Notes: generated from the letters alone by a model not told the origin. DNA of 64,000 nucleotides from JANXSS01 sp040385645 (GCA_040385645.1 JAZKGZ010000001.1:1-64000); one strand, 5' to 3'; counted from the stretch's first letter, positions 21,401-28,139 are shown. A program made the numbers and translations.

Positions 21401-24400
21401 AACGGCTCCGGCATGACCAACCTGAACGGCTCCAACATCAACAGCGGAACGGTTGGTGTGGCCTACGGCGGCACCGGTGTGAATGGCAGTGCTGCAGCCA
21501 ATGGCAGTCTGTTGATCGGCAATGGCACGGGCTATACCCTTGCGGGCCTCACGGGTACAACGAATCAGGTCAATGTCGCCAACAGCGCCGGTGGCATCAC
21601 CCTGAGCCTCCCACAAAATATCGCCACTACCAGCACGCCAACCTTTGCCGGGCAAACATTGACGGGCGGTTTGACTGGTACCAGCGCAACTTTCAGCGGC
21701 AATACGTCCGTCGGTGGGCAAATACTAGCAGCGGGCGGCACCGTAGCTGCCCCAGGCATCTCCTTTACTGCCCAGCCTTCGACCGGATTCTATCTTCCCG
21801 TTGCTAACGTCTTAGCCGCGAGCGTAGGTGCGAACCGTAGCATGTACCTTTCTGCAGGTAGCGCAGCATTTGGCTTCAATGCATTACCTGTCGACAGCGC
21901 ACCGTCTAATTACAACGCTGCATTTGGCGATCGTTCACTTAATGCAAATACAACCGGCGTACACAATACGGGTATCGGTTCGTTAGCCCTGGCGGCCAAC
22001 ACTACTGGAAGTTCAAATACCGCCGTTGGCCGCAGCGCGCTTGCTTCCAGTACGACTGGTCAACTCAATGTGGCTGTAGGTTTGGGTGCCGGTAACACGA
22101 CCACCAATCCGTTCATTGCCGGCACCTCTACATTCATCGGCTCCAACGCTACGATTGCCGATACGGCTGCGATGGCAAATTCGGGACGTATTACTTTGCT
22201 GGGTTCGGATGCCACTGCCTCCGGTCTGGCTGCAGCCAACAACTTTGCCTACATGACTGCGATTGGTTCGGCGGCGAATGTGACGACGGCCAATACGGTC
22301 GTGCTTGGCCGTGCAGCCGATGTGACGGTGATCGGTGCCACGGGCGACGATGCCAGCGGTAATAAATTGCAGGTCACCGGTGGCATCAAGAGCACCGGCA
22401 ACTTGACCGTTGGCGGTACCGGCACCTTCAGCGCTGCCTTGAACGTAATCGGTGGCGGTATCCGCAGCCGTGGTGCCAGTGCAGTCAGCGTTGATGGCGC
22501 GTACTTGCAGTGGAATCGCGATACCGTTGGCGGCATCACTTATTTGATGAACCAGAGAGGTTTGGGTACCGGCGGGATTTCTTTTGGTGAAATCACAGCC
22601 GCCAATGTGTACACACAAAACATGTTTTTAAGCCCTGCAGGTGCGTTGACAGTTACCGGTGCCGTCACGGCGGCTTCGTTCTCTGGTGACGGTTCCAGCA
22701 TGACGAACATAAATGCCAACAACATCAGTACTGGCACCCTGGCAGTTGCCCGCGGTGGTACAGGTTTGGGTACGACACCTACTAACGGCCAACTGTTGAT
22801 TGGTAATGGCACGGGTTATACATTGGCCAGTTTGACGGCGGGTGCCGGTGTCACCATCACGCCAGGTGCCGGTAGCATCACGATTGCCAACTCTGGTGTT
22901 ATCAGCTTCAATACTCGCACTGGTGCTGTCACATTATTAAAAAGCGACATCGACACTGCAACCGCGGTCTCTGGAACTTTCAATTCAGGGCTTGGAAATT
23001 TTGCGTTATCTGCTAACACCAGCGGCACGCGCAATAGCGCCATCGGCTACGCTGCCATGGCAGCCACAACTACAGGCGGCGGTAATTCGGCGCTGGGTGT
23101 TGATGCATTGGGTAACAACGTCGGCGGCAATTCCAACTCAGCGGTCGGTGTAGGCGCATTGAGGTTCGTTACCTCTGGCTCCAGCAACGTAGGCTTTGGC
23201 CTGTCCGCTGGTTACGCTACGAGCGGGAACGTGACAACCAATGCCAATACAACGGGTAGCAATAATACTTACCTTGGTGCAAACGCCATGCCCGGTACAG
23301 CAACCCAGCTTAACTATGCAAGCGTGCTGGGTTCTGATGCATTGGTCTCCACTTCCAATACCGTCGTGCTGGGACGCACGACTGACAACACCGTGCTCGG
23401 TGCCACCGGCGACGATGCCAGCGGCAACAAGTTACAGGTCACCGGTGGTGTCAAAGCTACCGGTGCGTTGACTGTCGGCGGGCAGGTAATCGCCAGCGCC
23501 GGCACTGTCGCCGCGCCAGGTTATGTGTTTGCCGCCAACCTTGGCACCGGTTTCTACCTGCCTGCAGCAAACCAGATCGGTGCTGCACTGGCCGGTACAC
23601 GCAGCATGTTCGTTACCGCTAATAGTCTGGCCCTCGGTAGTGGTGCGCTCAATACAGCCAGCACCGGTGTGGACAATATCGCCATCGGCCGCGCTACACT
23701 GATTGCTAATACTACCGGTACCAACAACATTGCCATCGGCGGGGATTCGTTGAAAGCCGTTACCACAAACGGTTTCAACGTTGCAGTAGGTGCCAGCGCG
23801 TTGACTGTCAATACCAGCTTGAGCAACACCGCTTTAGGTAGCAATACTTTACAAACGAACACCACTGGTACCAGTAACGTCGCCGTTGGCCGCTATGCGT
23901 TGGATCAAAACACGACCGGCTCTAGCAACACGGGTATTGGTTTGTCTGCCGGTACTACGACAACGAATCCCACTACGTCCAGCAATTCGGTGTATGTGGG
24001 TGCTGCTGCCAGTATCGCTGATACCGCATTTATGGCTGGTTCTGGCCGAATCACTTTATTAGGTGCCGGTACTACTGCCTCTGGCCTCGGCGCGGCAAAC
24101 GCCAATGCTTATATGACGGCAATCGGCTCGCAAGCTTCGGTGACGACTGCTAACACGGTGGTGCTCGGCCGTACGACTGACAACACCGTGCTCGGTGCCA
24201 CAGCCGACGACGCTAGCGGTAATAAGCTGCAAGTTAGCGGCGGTATTAAAGCTACCACCAACATCACTGCCGGTGGCGCGCTTACCGTCACTGGTACTGG
24301 CGTTTCTACCTTCAGCGGTGCTATTACTACCACTGGTACTAGAACAATGGCTGCGCTACCCGTCACCGCTCAGGGCTTATGGACTGGTTGGAACCGCGCC

Positions 24401-26512
24401 GGTAATGGCATTTCCTACATCATCAACCAAAAGGGTGCCGGCACTGGTGGTATTTCCTTCGGCGAATCGACCGCTGCAGACGTCTACACCCAGGGCATGA
24501 TACTTAATGGCACAACATTGACGGTTGGTGCCACCAACTACACCTCGGACCGTCGCCTGAAAGACAATATTGTTTCGTTAGACCGCGCTACCACTCTGGA
24601 AAAGTTAAAAAGCATCGGTACGTATTCCTATAATTTTAAACAAGAGCCGGACCGTCGGCACGTTGGTGTCATGGCTCAAGACCTACTCGGCCTGTTTCCG
24701 GATCTGGTTAAAACCAATAGCGAAACCGGTTTCTATGCGGTCGATTACGCAGCGCTTGGCGCACTGAGCGCCAGCGCAGTGGGCGAGCTAGCCACGAAGG
24801 TCGACAATCTTGGCTTGCCAGCCAATGGCAATAAAGCCGTGAACGGCGCACTGCTGATCGGTAACGGCAACGGCTACACCTCTTCTACGCTGACCGCCGG
24901 CAAAGGCATCGCCATCGTCAACGAAGCCGGCAGCATCACCATCAAGAACACCGGCGTGACCGGCTTCAATGGCCGCACCGGCGACGTGACGCTGAACCTG
25001 GCCGACCTCAATGGTGTAAGCAACGTCGGCAACGGCAACTTCACGCTGGGTAACGGCGCACTGGCAGCCGGCGCGGCCGGTAGCTTCAATACCGCTACCG
25101 GCCAGGGCGCACTGGCATCGACCGATGGCGGTAGCCAGAACACGGCGCAGGGTTACCAGGCTTTGTTCGGTAACACCGCCAGCGGCAATACGGCGCAGGG
25201 TTATCAGGCGCTGTTCGGTAATTTGGTCGGTGCAGACAATGTCGGCCTCGGCCGCCAGGCAGGCTATGCCGACCGTAACGGCGTGTCGGCCAACGCCAAC
25301 GTTGGCGGCAGCAACAACACCTTCCTCGGTGCCTACGCCATGCCCGGTACAACAGCGCAGCTGAACTACGCCACCGCCATCGGCTCGGATGCCGTCGTCA
25401 CCACCTCCAACACGCTGGTACTCGGCCGCAGCACCGACGTAACCGTATTGGGTGCCACCGGCGACGACGGCAGCGGCGAACGTCTTCAGGTAACCGGCAA
25501 CATCAAAGCCACCGGTAGTTTGTTGGCAAAATCCTTAGCGCTCACCGCCGGCACCAAAAACGGCTTGTGGATCGACAACGGTGCTACCGCCAGCATCGGC
25601 AACGGCCTGGTTCGCAAAGGCGATTCGACCCTGTTGTTCGCTCAAGGCACCATCAACGGCCCTGCCGGCTTGGTGATCGGCCCATGGGCCAGCGGCGCCG
25701 CCGGTATGCGGGTGGATGGCAACGGCGTAGCAGTAGCCGGTGCATTGAACGTGAGCGGCACAATCAGCGGCAATTCAGCCTTCGCCATGGCCTCCGACGC
25801 CCGCTTTAAGAAAGATGTGGCACCGATTGCCGATGCCCTGGGCGTGATCAACCAACTGCAAGGCGTGCGCTACACCTTCGACCAAGCCAACTTCCCAAGC
25901 AAGAACTTCGAAGCCGGCCGCCAGTTGGGCTTCATCGCTCAGCAGATCGAATCGATTCTGCCGGAAGTGGTGCGTACCGATGCCGAAGGCTACAAGAGCG
26001 TGCAGTACTCGCAACTCACGCCATTGCTGGTCGAAGGCATGAAAGCGCAGCAGACGATCCTGAAGCATATGTCGCTGAAAGATCCTGCCACCTTGCTGGT
26101 CGACATCAAAACCTTCCAGGCCAACGATGCCGTGTTCGAGAACATCAAGGCCACCAATATCAAGGTCGCCGTGCTGGAAGCTGAAACTGCCCGCATCAAG
26201 AAACTGGAAGCCGACAGCATCGAATCGAAATCGGTACGTTCGGATGTGGTCAAGAGCGGCGAGCTGGAAGTGTTCGTCAGCATGGGTACCTTCCAGCCGA
26301 TGTTCACGCCTCAAGCCGGTTCGCAATATATTGTGAATGCCACCGCCGAAGACGGCAGCAGCGCCTTCGCCTCGGTGGCCTTCATGGCCGGCGGCACGAT
26401 CAAGGTCACGCCGATCAGCGGTACCGGTGTAGATGTGACGGCGATGGGTGCGCAGGTGGGGTTGGTAGCCTCTAGTAAGAAGATTAAGGCTACTTGGATT
26501 CGGATGAGCTAG
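12497..26512 (+). CDS. giant secreted fibre/adhesin with YadA-like repeats and two peptidase S74 domains
   Basis: The product is about 4,671 residues from the ATG at 12497. A TTG at 12488 and an ATG at 12551 directly before a Sec-like signal (ECARLVAAALGVALGMPAPLASA) are alternatives. Residues 50-270 form a distinct N-terminal part with two Cys (near 134 and 176). The rest is Gly/Thr/Asn/Ala-rich and virtually Cys-free. Recurrent blocks are tail-fibre-like (MTNLNGSNINSGTVGVAYGG, then GSLLIGNGTGYTL), YadA-head-like (patterns of NTTGxxNxAxGxxAL), and eight copies around GDDASGNKLQVTGGIK. Two S74 chaperone domains occur, with SDRRLK near 4017 and SDARFK near 4433. After the second come a coiled-coil segment and a C-terminal beta domain. 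In phage fibres S74 domains drive trimerisation and then cut themselves off. A surface fibre delivered by the upstream machine is inferred. Antisense ORFs within it are shadows. Confidence 0.85.
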   Translation: MNKPPRSASHTLKAQGLTMQYPGKQRECARLVAAALGVALGMPAPLASAGLLADSVGSFKVAADLSRRSSQEGAVKQAAAILTTVIASTPDTDGDPFPEAPPFVTGSGPAGGGLVPITNGIPQGDGHGARLGYCAWNNGAANGASANLLAGSTNNMGAPTFAVVSSGLDNIFNRSCAEIFAGTNVTNDDFVVPMSTAQIRQGVGGTVYFSDPVADMAALLALTGAKDGELRLNKENNTLWRWNTSGPAAGTWTSASNTYTASNVDITGGQINGTQIGNVTPSTGAFTTLTTPSATISGGTIDGTAIGATVASTGVFTTLAATGAFSAAGNGTFGGNVTAASFTGSGAALTNLNGSAINSGVVGTAFGGTGVNASAAPAGSLLIGTGGGFTLGALAAGAGIGITTGPGSILVANTGVTSFNTRTGAVVLTRMDVNDATAFGTQNTAIGNSALPTSSSGSFNTAYGFSSMASITTGGANTAVGVNTMRLNTTGSFNAAFGDRSLDVNTSGGLNAGFGRYTLGFNTTGSSNAALGHTAGGDAANNTANTTGSNNTFLGAYTGIATGFQPNFATVIGSGALVSTSNTIVLGRTTDNTVIGAVGDDASGYKLQVTGGIKALSGGLRVAGGDLVLNSPTIIGLLSARPTAAVAGRIYLATDTNQLYRDDGTTWNALSAGNVALSSLTAATANNTINNGANAQAWNWQLTGNTTAFNIAENVASTGGSGTQYLMNIGTLATSTAIPFRVATRGTEAFRVDSVNPQIVANAGTVAAPAYSFNGSQNTGLYSPAAGQLAASVGGSRGFVLTGSASGNAGFGSNSLFSLTTGTYNSAFGANAVSTLTTGNLNTSIGRQSMQKANGDNNTALGYFAGGTNINLITGSDSTFIGTNAVISDTAAMAGSGRITLLGANATASGLGGSVASAYMTAIGSSANVTTVNTVVLGRAASDVTVIGATGDDLSGNRLQVTGGVKATGNLTVGGTGTFTGAVTAPTFTGTFISDDATSTNGARPAKGVYVWTDKTFGMELQNQNTTWNTTFLTRAGDGGFNFKKSDGTQLLYIGNNGNSSLTGNVALNNGKGLMLAGPTDLNWGIYRALPGAGNSLSGGVAAAPLSGGAAAQMRFRGASTAGEGFTWENQAEQALMSLTGNTGDLYTRGNVNVGGNINMTGDFEVTPGRYVRFGHANQTDGNDGKIGAGLFTTGLNIIGTQTSPGTGREVAVFGNLRTVNSSITSTLPGSGTAMALQTNGGSGSYVDLQAATYYGYTNGAPATIRFIDDTIASNHITFRTKISNAFANADVERMRIASNGNVLIGTTTDNGNKLQVSGNASATGNLAIGGTGTFTGAVTAASFNGNGSGMTNLNGSNINSGTVGVAYGGTGLNGSAAANGSLLIGNGTGYTLANLTAGTGVSVTNGAGSITIANTGVTSFNARTGAVTLAKGDVDGVISFGTANTTLGTSSLSTASTGVGLTAFGNSALNANTSGNYSTAFGFVALQSNTTGIGNVGLGSGTLGGNTTGSANIAIGRDAGSQTSGGVATNRNISGSNNVFLGAFAMPGTTTQLNYASVIGSDATVTTSNTVVLGRATDNTVIGATGDDASGNKLQVTGGIKGTGNLTIGGAGTFTGAVTARRLSLADSTGGVGSPNVVIGSGAMLGAASGTGGNVALGTNTLAANTSGNVNVAIGKDALQANTTGNFNNALGQGTLITNTIGLGNTAIGNSALSVNSSGNDNQAVGRQALFGNTTGSLNTALGKYAGAADSAASTTNANTTGSNNTFLGASAMPGTTTQLNYATALGSDARVNTSNTIVLGRTSDNTVIGASADDASGNKLQVTGGIKGTGNLTIGGSGTFTGTVSASALTTTGDITPGGKIVVMNSQDGGSSKGIYMWNAADSAWGMYMGTAGAGKSLSGGTAVASLDGRTSHAIRSRVFGGNNNSFIWENSSEQALMSLTADSGNLLTRGSFNSGGSGTFSGALSASSLSTTGNITPGGRLGVMEGQDGGGARGIYMFSVSNSDWGTYMSTAGAGKSLSGGTAVTSLDGRGAASIRNRIANGNTTAFIWENSVDQALMSLTGDSGALFTKGGLTTGGNIIPGGKLGVMEGQDGGNGRGIYMFSVSNSDWGTYMSTAGAGKSLSGGTAVTSLDGRGAASIRNRIANGNTTAFIWENSVDQALMSLTGDSGTLYTKGGINAGGAVTGTSFSGNGSGMTNLNGSNINSGTVGVAYGGTGLNGSAAANGSLLIGNGTGYTLANITGTANQVNVTNGAGTIALSLPQNIAATSTPTFAGQTLTGSLTGTTATFSANLTTGGNLSVAGSVTSNLDVNSGNFARFGHANQTDGNDGKIGAGLFNAGLNIVGTQTVAAAGRSIYMYGNTTVEGTLRSIFGAPGGTGLRLINTWSGGGAYVDLEAGTYGQNYTNGAPATIRFIDAGNASNDITFRTKNPGGTANADAERMRLTSTGNLIIGTTADNGNKLQVSGNASATGNLAIGGTGTFTGAVTTNDSFNLGTSGTGTTPASQIYFGAVSEGTDTIALGRFNTSANNSILQLTLADDASNGVGAGGDRFQIVTGSSSGGRNGPYTVQHTLDSNGNAFHAGNLSITGTGTFSGAVTAPSFNGNGSGMTNLNGSNINSGTVGVAYGGTGLNGSAAANGSLLIGNGTGYTLANITGTANQVNVANGAGTIALSLPQNIAAASTPTFAGQTLTGNLSGTTASFTGDVSMTNNKLVFNDVLGDKIQMWGGYGFGIQNLSLAAYIPNTANFSIRNGGTSTGTPVFAVDSVGTTSIGNNLLLNNKKGVIFNGTDTNWGIYRALPGATNSLSGGTAVAPFSGGAQAQLRFRAAGNVNEGFVWENAMEQAMMSLTSDTGTLYTRGGINTGNNIAILRAAGPAQLSIGRAAAEVTLGVANTAGQYSTNAAVGDVVLRTETATQKLILQNDAFGAGMTLNGNKLGIGTTGPAQALDVVGNGIFSGTVTATSFNGNGSGMTNLNGSNINSGTVGVAYGGTGVNGSAAANGSLLIGNGTGYTLAGLTGTTNQVNVANSAGGITLSLPQNIATTSTPTFAGQTLTGGLTGTSATFSGNTSVGGQILAAGGTVAAPGISFTAQPSTGFYLPVANVLAASVGANRSMYLSAGSAAFGFNALPVDSAPSNYNAAFGDRSLNANTTGVHNTGIGSLALAANTTGSSNTAVGRSALASSTTGQLNVAVGLGAGNTTTNPFIAGTSTFIGSNATIADTAAMANSGRITLLGSDATASGLAAANNFAYMTAIGSAANVTTANTVVLGRAADVTVIGATGDDASGNKLQVTGGIKSTGNLTVGGTGTFSAALNVIGGGIRSRGASAVSVDGAYLQWNRDTVGGITYLMNQRGLGTGGISFGEITAANVYTQNMFLSPAGALTVTGAVTAASFSGDGSSMTNINANNISTGTLAVARGGTGLGTTPTNGQLLIGNGTGYTLASLTAGAGVTITPGAGSITIANSGVISFNTRTGAVTLLKSDIDTATAVSGTFNSGLGNFALSANTSGTRNSAIGYAAMAATTTGGGNSALGVDALGNNVGGNSNSAVGVGALRFVTSGSSNVGFGLSAGYATSGNVTTNANTTGSNNTYLGANAMPGTATQLNYASVLGSDALVSTSNTVVLGRTTDNTVLGATGDDASGNKLQVTGGVKATGALTVGGQVIASAGTVAAPGYVFAANLGTGFYLPAANQIGAALAGTRSMFVTANSLALGSGALNTASTGVDNIAIGRATLIANTTGTNNIAIGGDSLKAVTTNGFNVAVGASALTVNTSLSNTALGSNTLQTNTTGTSNVAVGRYALDQNTTGSSNTGIGLSAGTTTTNPTTSSNSVYVGAAASIADTAFMAGSGRITLLGAGTTASGLGAANANAYMTAIGSQASVTTANTVVLGRTTDNTVLGATADDASGNKLQVSGGIKATTNITAGGALTVTGTGVSTFSGAITTTGTRTMAALPVTAQGLWTGWNRAGNGISYIINQKGAGTGGISFGESTAADVYTQGMILNGTTLTVGATNYTSDRRLKDNIVSLDRATTLEKLKSIGTYSYNFKQEPDRRHVGVMAQDLLGLFPDLVKTNSETGFYAVDYAALGALSASAVGELATKVDNLGLPANGNKAVNGALLIGNGNGYTSSTLTAGKGIAIVNEAGSITIKNTGVTGFNGRTGDVTLNLADLNGVSNVGNGNFTLGNGALAAGAAGSFNTATGQGALASTDGGSQNTAQGYQALFGNTASGNTAQGYQALFGNLVGADNVGLGRQAGYADRNGVSANANVGGSNNTFLGAYAMPGTTAQLNYATAIGSDAVVTTSNTLVLGRSTDVTVLGATGDDGSGERLQVTGNIKATGSLLAKSLALTAGTKNGLWIDNGATASIGNGLVRKGDSTLLFAQGTINGPAGLVIGPWASGAAGMRVDGNGVAVAGALNVSGTISGNSAFAMASDARFKKDVAPIADALGVINQLQGVRYTFDQANFPSKNFEAGRQLGFIAQQIESILPEVVRTDAEGYKSVQYSQLTPLLVEGMKAQQTILKHMSLKDPATLLVDIKTFQANDAVFENIKATNIKVAVLEAETARIKKLEADSIESKSVRSDVVKSGELEVFVSMGTFQPMFTPQAGSQYIVNATAEDGSSAFASVAFMAGGTIKVTPISGTGVDVTAMGAQVGLVASSKKIKATWIRMS
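18482..18981 (+). repeat. recent 312-bp (104-residue) tandem duplication inside the fibre gene
   Basis: Bases 18482-18669 recur unchanged, as read, at 18794-18981, an offset of 312 bases that keeps frame. Both units encode IYMFSVSNSDWGTYMSTAG and the following SLDGRGAASIRNRI block. A diverged third unit precedes them at about 18120-18360. Identity at DNA level points to recent unequal exchange or slippage that lengthens the fibre. Confidence 0.85.
24542..24790 (+). other. internal peptidase S74 (intramolecular chaperone) domain
   Basis: This segment of the fibre gene encodes SDRRLKDNI, then YSYNFKQEPDRRHVGVMAQD and YAVDYAALGALSASAVGEL, the order found in phage endosialidase-type chaperones. 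The Ser and Lys of the S-D-x-R-x-K motif correspond to the self-cleavage dyad. Unusually, about 650 residues of fibre follow it. Confidence 0.85.
25790..26060 (+). other. C-terminal-proximal peptidase S74 domain
   Basis: This segment encodes SDARFKKDV, GVRYTFDQAN, RQLGFIAQQIESILPEVV and KSVQYSQLTPLLVEGMKAQQ, a second complete S74 domain with Ser and Lys kept. About 150 residues follow: a coiled-coil stretch and a beta-rich end, both of which are copied as debris downstream of the gene. Confidence 0.85.
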
Positions 26513-26646
26513 GGTTGATTTACTTGAATAAAGTTCTGCCATCATAAAATCGAACTATAACGTCGGGATTATCCGTAAATCAAATTGACCATAACATAAA
26601 GAAAGCCGTCAGACGCTTTCTCTGTCTGATCGCCAGCCGTTATGAA

Positions 26647-26925
26647 ATGGCGGGCGCTATCGTTTTCGGCAGTCGTGCACGTGGAACGCATCGCCCAGAC
26701 AGCGACGCCGATGTGGCTGTGCTCCTGGCAGGCGACCACCAGCGCTTTTTGACAACAAAGCTGGCGATGGGTGATGTTGCCTTTGACGTGCTGTTGGAAA
26801 CCGGCATTCACATTTCCCCTCTGCCTGTATGGCTCGACGAATGGGAGCACCCAGAGAACTACTCGAATCCCGCTTTGCTTGACAACATTGCTCGTGAGGG
26901 AGTTCGGCTATCACTAATCAGTTGA
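26647..26925 (+). CDS. MNT-type nucleotidyltransferase antitoxin, 5' end damaged
   Basis: This 92-residue frame contains the nucleotidyltransferase signature GAIVFGSRARGTHRPDSDAD, with the Gly-Ser and paired Asp metal ligands, and VAFDVLLETGIHISPLPVW. Such minimal nucleotidyltransferases pair with HEPN RNases as toxin-antitoxin systems; the MNT protein adenylylates and neutralises the HEPN toxin. Homology continues upstream of the ATG in the same frame to about 26584 (DHNIKKAVRRFLCLIASRYE), but no ATG, GTG or TTG begins that segment. The native start seems lost or is a rare ATT. A partial copy at 29284 and a 43-base scrap at 30446 share this sequence. Its HEPN partner is deleted internally, so the module is probably inactive. 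Confidence 0.7.
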   Translation: MAGAIVFGSRARGTHRPDSDADVAVLLAGDHQRFLTTKLAMGDVAFDVLLETGIHISPLPVWLDEWEHPENYSNPALLDNIAREGVRLSLIS

Positions 26926-26939
26926 CTCCAAAAGCCTTG

Positions 26940-27147
26940 ATGGAAAAGGCGGACCGTGCTTGTGCATCAGCTCGTGTGCTGCTTGACGCAGGAGATGTGG
27001 ATGGGGCGGCTTTTAAATCGGGCATATGAAATTCGGCAGGCCGCCGACTACGACGGCGATTCGGTTGAGTTAAGTGATGCTACCGACATGGTGAAAGAGG
27101 CCGAAACATTCGTTGCCGCCATGCGGCACAAATTCATACATGAGTAG
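26940..27147 (+). pseudogene. HEPN-domain toxin remnant with internal deletion
   Basis: From the ATG at 26940 the frame reads MEKADRACASARVLLDAGDVDGA, a typical start of HEPN partners, then ends at about 27028. In another frame the sequence resumes with LLNRAYEIRQAADYDGD and ends KHKF-like at the TAG at 27147 (AAMRHKFIHE). The central helices, including the expected R-x4-6-H catalytic region and a tyrosine cluster, are missing. The gene is therefore a deleted pseudogene of the neighbouring MNT antitoxin's partner. Confidence 0.75.
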
Positions 27148-27406
27148 TCAAGAGCGGTGAGCTGGAAGTGTTCGTCAGCATGAGCACGTTCCAGCCGATG
27201 TTCACGCCACAAGCTGGCTTGCAATATATCGTCAATGCCACAGCCGAGGACGGCAGCAGCGCCTTCGCTTCGGTGGCTTCCATGACCGGCGGCACGATCA
27301 AGGTCACGCCGATCAGCAGTACGGGTCTGGATGTTACGGCGATGGGTGCGCAGGTGGGGTTGGTGGCTGCGAGCAAGAAGATCAAGGCGACTTGGATTTG
27401 GATGAG
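27147..27406 (+). repeat. copy B of the fibre gene 3' end (headless)
   Basis: About 260 bases repeat the end of the fibre gene (26247-26506) with scattered substitutions. They encode VFVSMSTFQPMFTPQAG through KKIKATWIWMS in an open frame that lacks its own start signal and runs on to 27440. The copy begins inside the stop codon of the HEPN remnant. Confidence 0.9.
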
Positions 27407-27449
27407 TCAAGCCGGCAAGATCGTTCCAGCGATATGTTAAAGCGCTGGC

Positions 27450-27475
27450 AATTGTAGCTCAATGAAGCTACAATT
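27450..27475 (+). promoter_or_regulatory. inverted-repeat operator upstream of relB-yafQ
   Basis: Perfect 10-bp arms AATTGTAGCT / AGCTACAATT surround CAATGA, 30 bases before the relB start. RelB-type antitoxins autoregulate by binding such palindromes, so this is the likely operator; there is no T-run to make it a terminator. Confidence 0.7.
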
Positions 27476-27504
27476 AAACTTCTGGTTCAAACGGGAGTGA
27501 AATC

Positions 27505-27765
27505 ATGGCTGCAACAGCATTTGTCCGGGCGCGGATCGACGAAACGCTGAAGAACGAAGCTGCCGCTGTGTTAGCGGATATGGGACTGACTGTATCGGAT
27601 GTAGTACGCATTGCGCTTACAAAAATCGCAAAGGAAAAAGCCTTGCCTTTCGAAATGCGCGTACCGAATGCGCTAACGGCGGCAACATTAGAAAAAAGTG
27701 AACAAGGTAAGGATGTTTATCACACCGCCGATGCTGATGATCTGTTCAAGCAACTTGGTATCTAA
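27505..27765 (+). CDS. relB: RelB/DinJ-family antitoxin
   Basis: The 86-residue protein has a ribbon-helix-helix N-terminus (VRARIDETLKNEAAAVLADMG, VSDVVRIALTKIAKEKALPF) typical of RelB/DinJ. A C-terminal tail for toxin binding contains DVYHTADADDLFKQLGI. It binds and neutralises the YafQ-like toxin encoded next and represses the operon through the upstream palindrome. GGGAG lies seven bases before the ATG. Its stop overlaps the toxin start by one base. Confidence 0.9.
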   Translation: MAATAFVRARIDETLKNEAAAVLADMGLTVSDVVRIALTKIAKEKALPFEMRVPNALTAATLEKSEQGKDVYHTADADDLFKQLGI

Positions 27766-28037
27766 TGCGCCGGGCAAATTATTCAGGCCAATTTAAGCGC
27801 GATGTAAAGCAGTCACAAAAACGTGGCAAGGACATGAGCAAGCTAAAAACTCTACTGAGTTTGCTTATTAGTGGAGAAGCGCTGCCTGCCATTTATCTCG
27901 ACCATCCGTTAAAAGGCAATTGGCGCGGATTTCGAGATGCTCACATCGAGCCTGACTGGTTGTTGATTTATAAAATCTTTGATGATGTCGTACGCTTTGA
28001 GCGCACCGGACGACACTCGGATTTGTTTTCCGAGTAA
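27765..28037 (+). CDS. yafQ: YafQ-family mRNA interferase toxin
   Basis: This 90-residue RelE-superfamily toxin cleaves mRNA on the ribosome. It carries the YafQ-type active-site pattern: LDHPLKGNWRGFRDAHIEPDWLLIY supplies the His and Asp residues, and FERTGRHSDLF supplies the C-terminal His and Phe. The length is normal (E. coli YafQ has 92 residues), so the module looks intact. It is translationally coupled to relB (A of TAATG shared). Confidence 0.9.
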   Translation: MRRANYSGQFKRDVKQSQKRGKDMSKLKTLLSLLISGEALPAIYLDHPLKGNWRGFRDAHIEPDWLLIYKIFDDVVRFERTGRHSDLFSE

Positions 28038-28046
28038 CGCCGTGGA

Positions 28047-28068
28047 GATCGATACTGTTGCTCACAAC
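28047..28068 (-). repeat. 22-base scrap matching the start of the small membrane protein gene at 38.7 kb
   Basis: GAGATCGATACTGTTG-C-TCACA here matches 38694-38715 with one difference. At 38.7 kb this is the first eight codons of the minus-strand gene ending at 38714. It sits directly after yafQ and suggests that material from the same gene family once lay here. Confidence 0.6.
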
Positions 28069-28139
28069 CCAATAGAAGGATCGTGATTCGTTCGGTTAGA
28101 GAAGAGACATTACTTATCAACTATTGGAGTCTTTGCGCA

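Noticed and set aside
16500..22800. CRISPR array or satellite DNA
   Set aside because: Repeats are in-frame protein repeats of variable spacing and sequence within one long gene.
12488..26512. Numerous long antisense ORFs inside the fibre gene (for example 13270-14013 and 21134-21721)
   Set aside because: They mirror the Gly/Thr/Asn repeats of the sense frame, lack ribosome-binding sites and family features, and recur wherever the repeat recurs.
12488..26512. Prophage tail-fibre region
   Set aside because: Tail-fibre-like repeats and S74 domains suggested phage origin, but no phage structural, lysis or integrase genes flank the gene; it follows a pilus-type operon.
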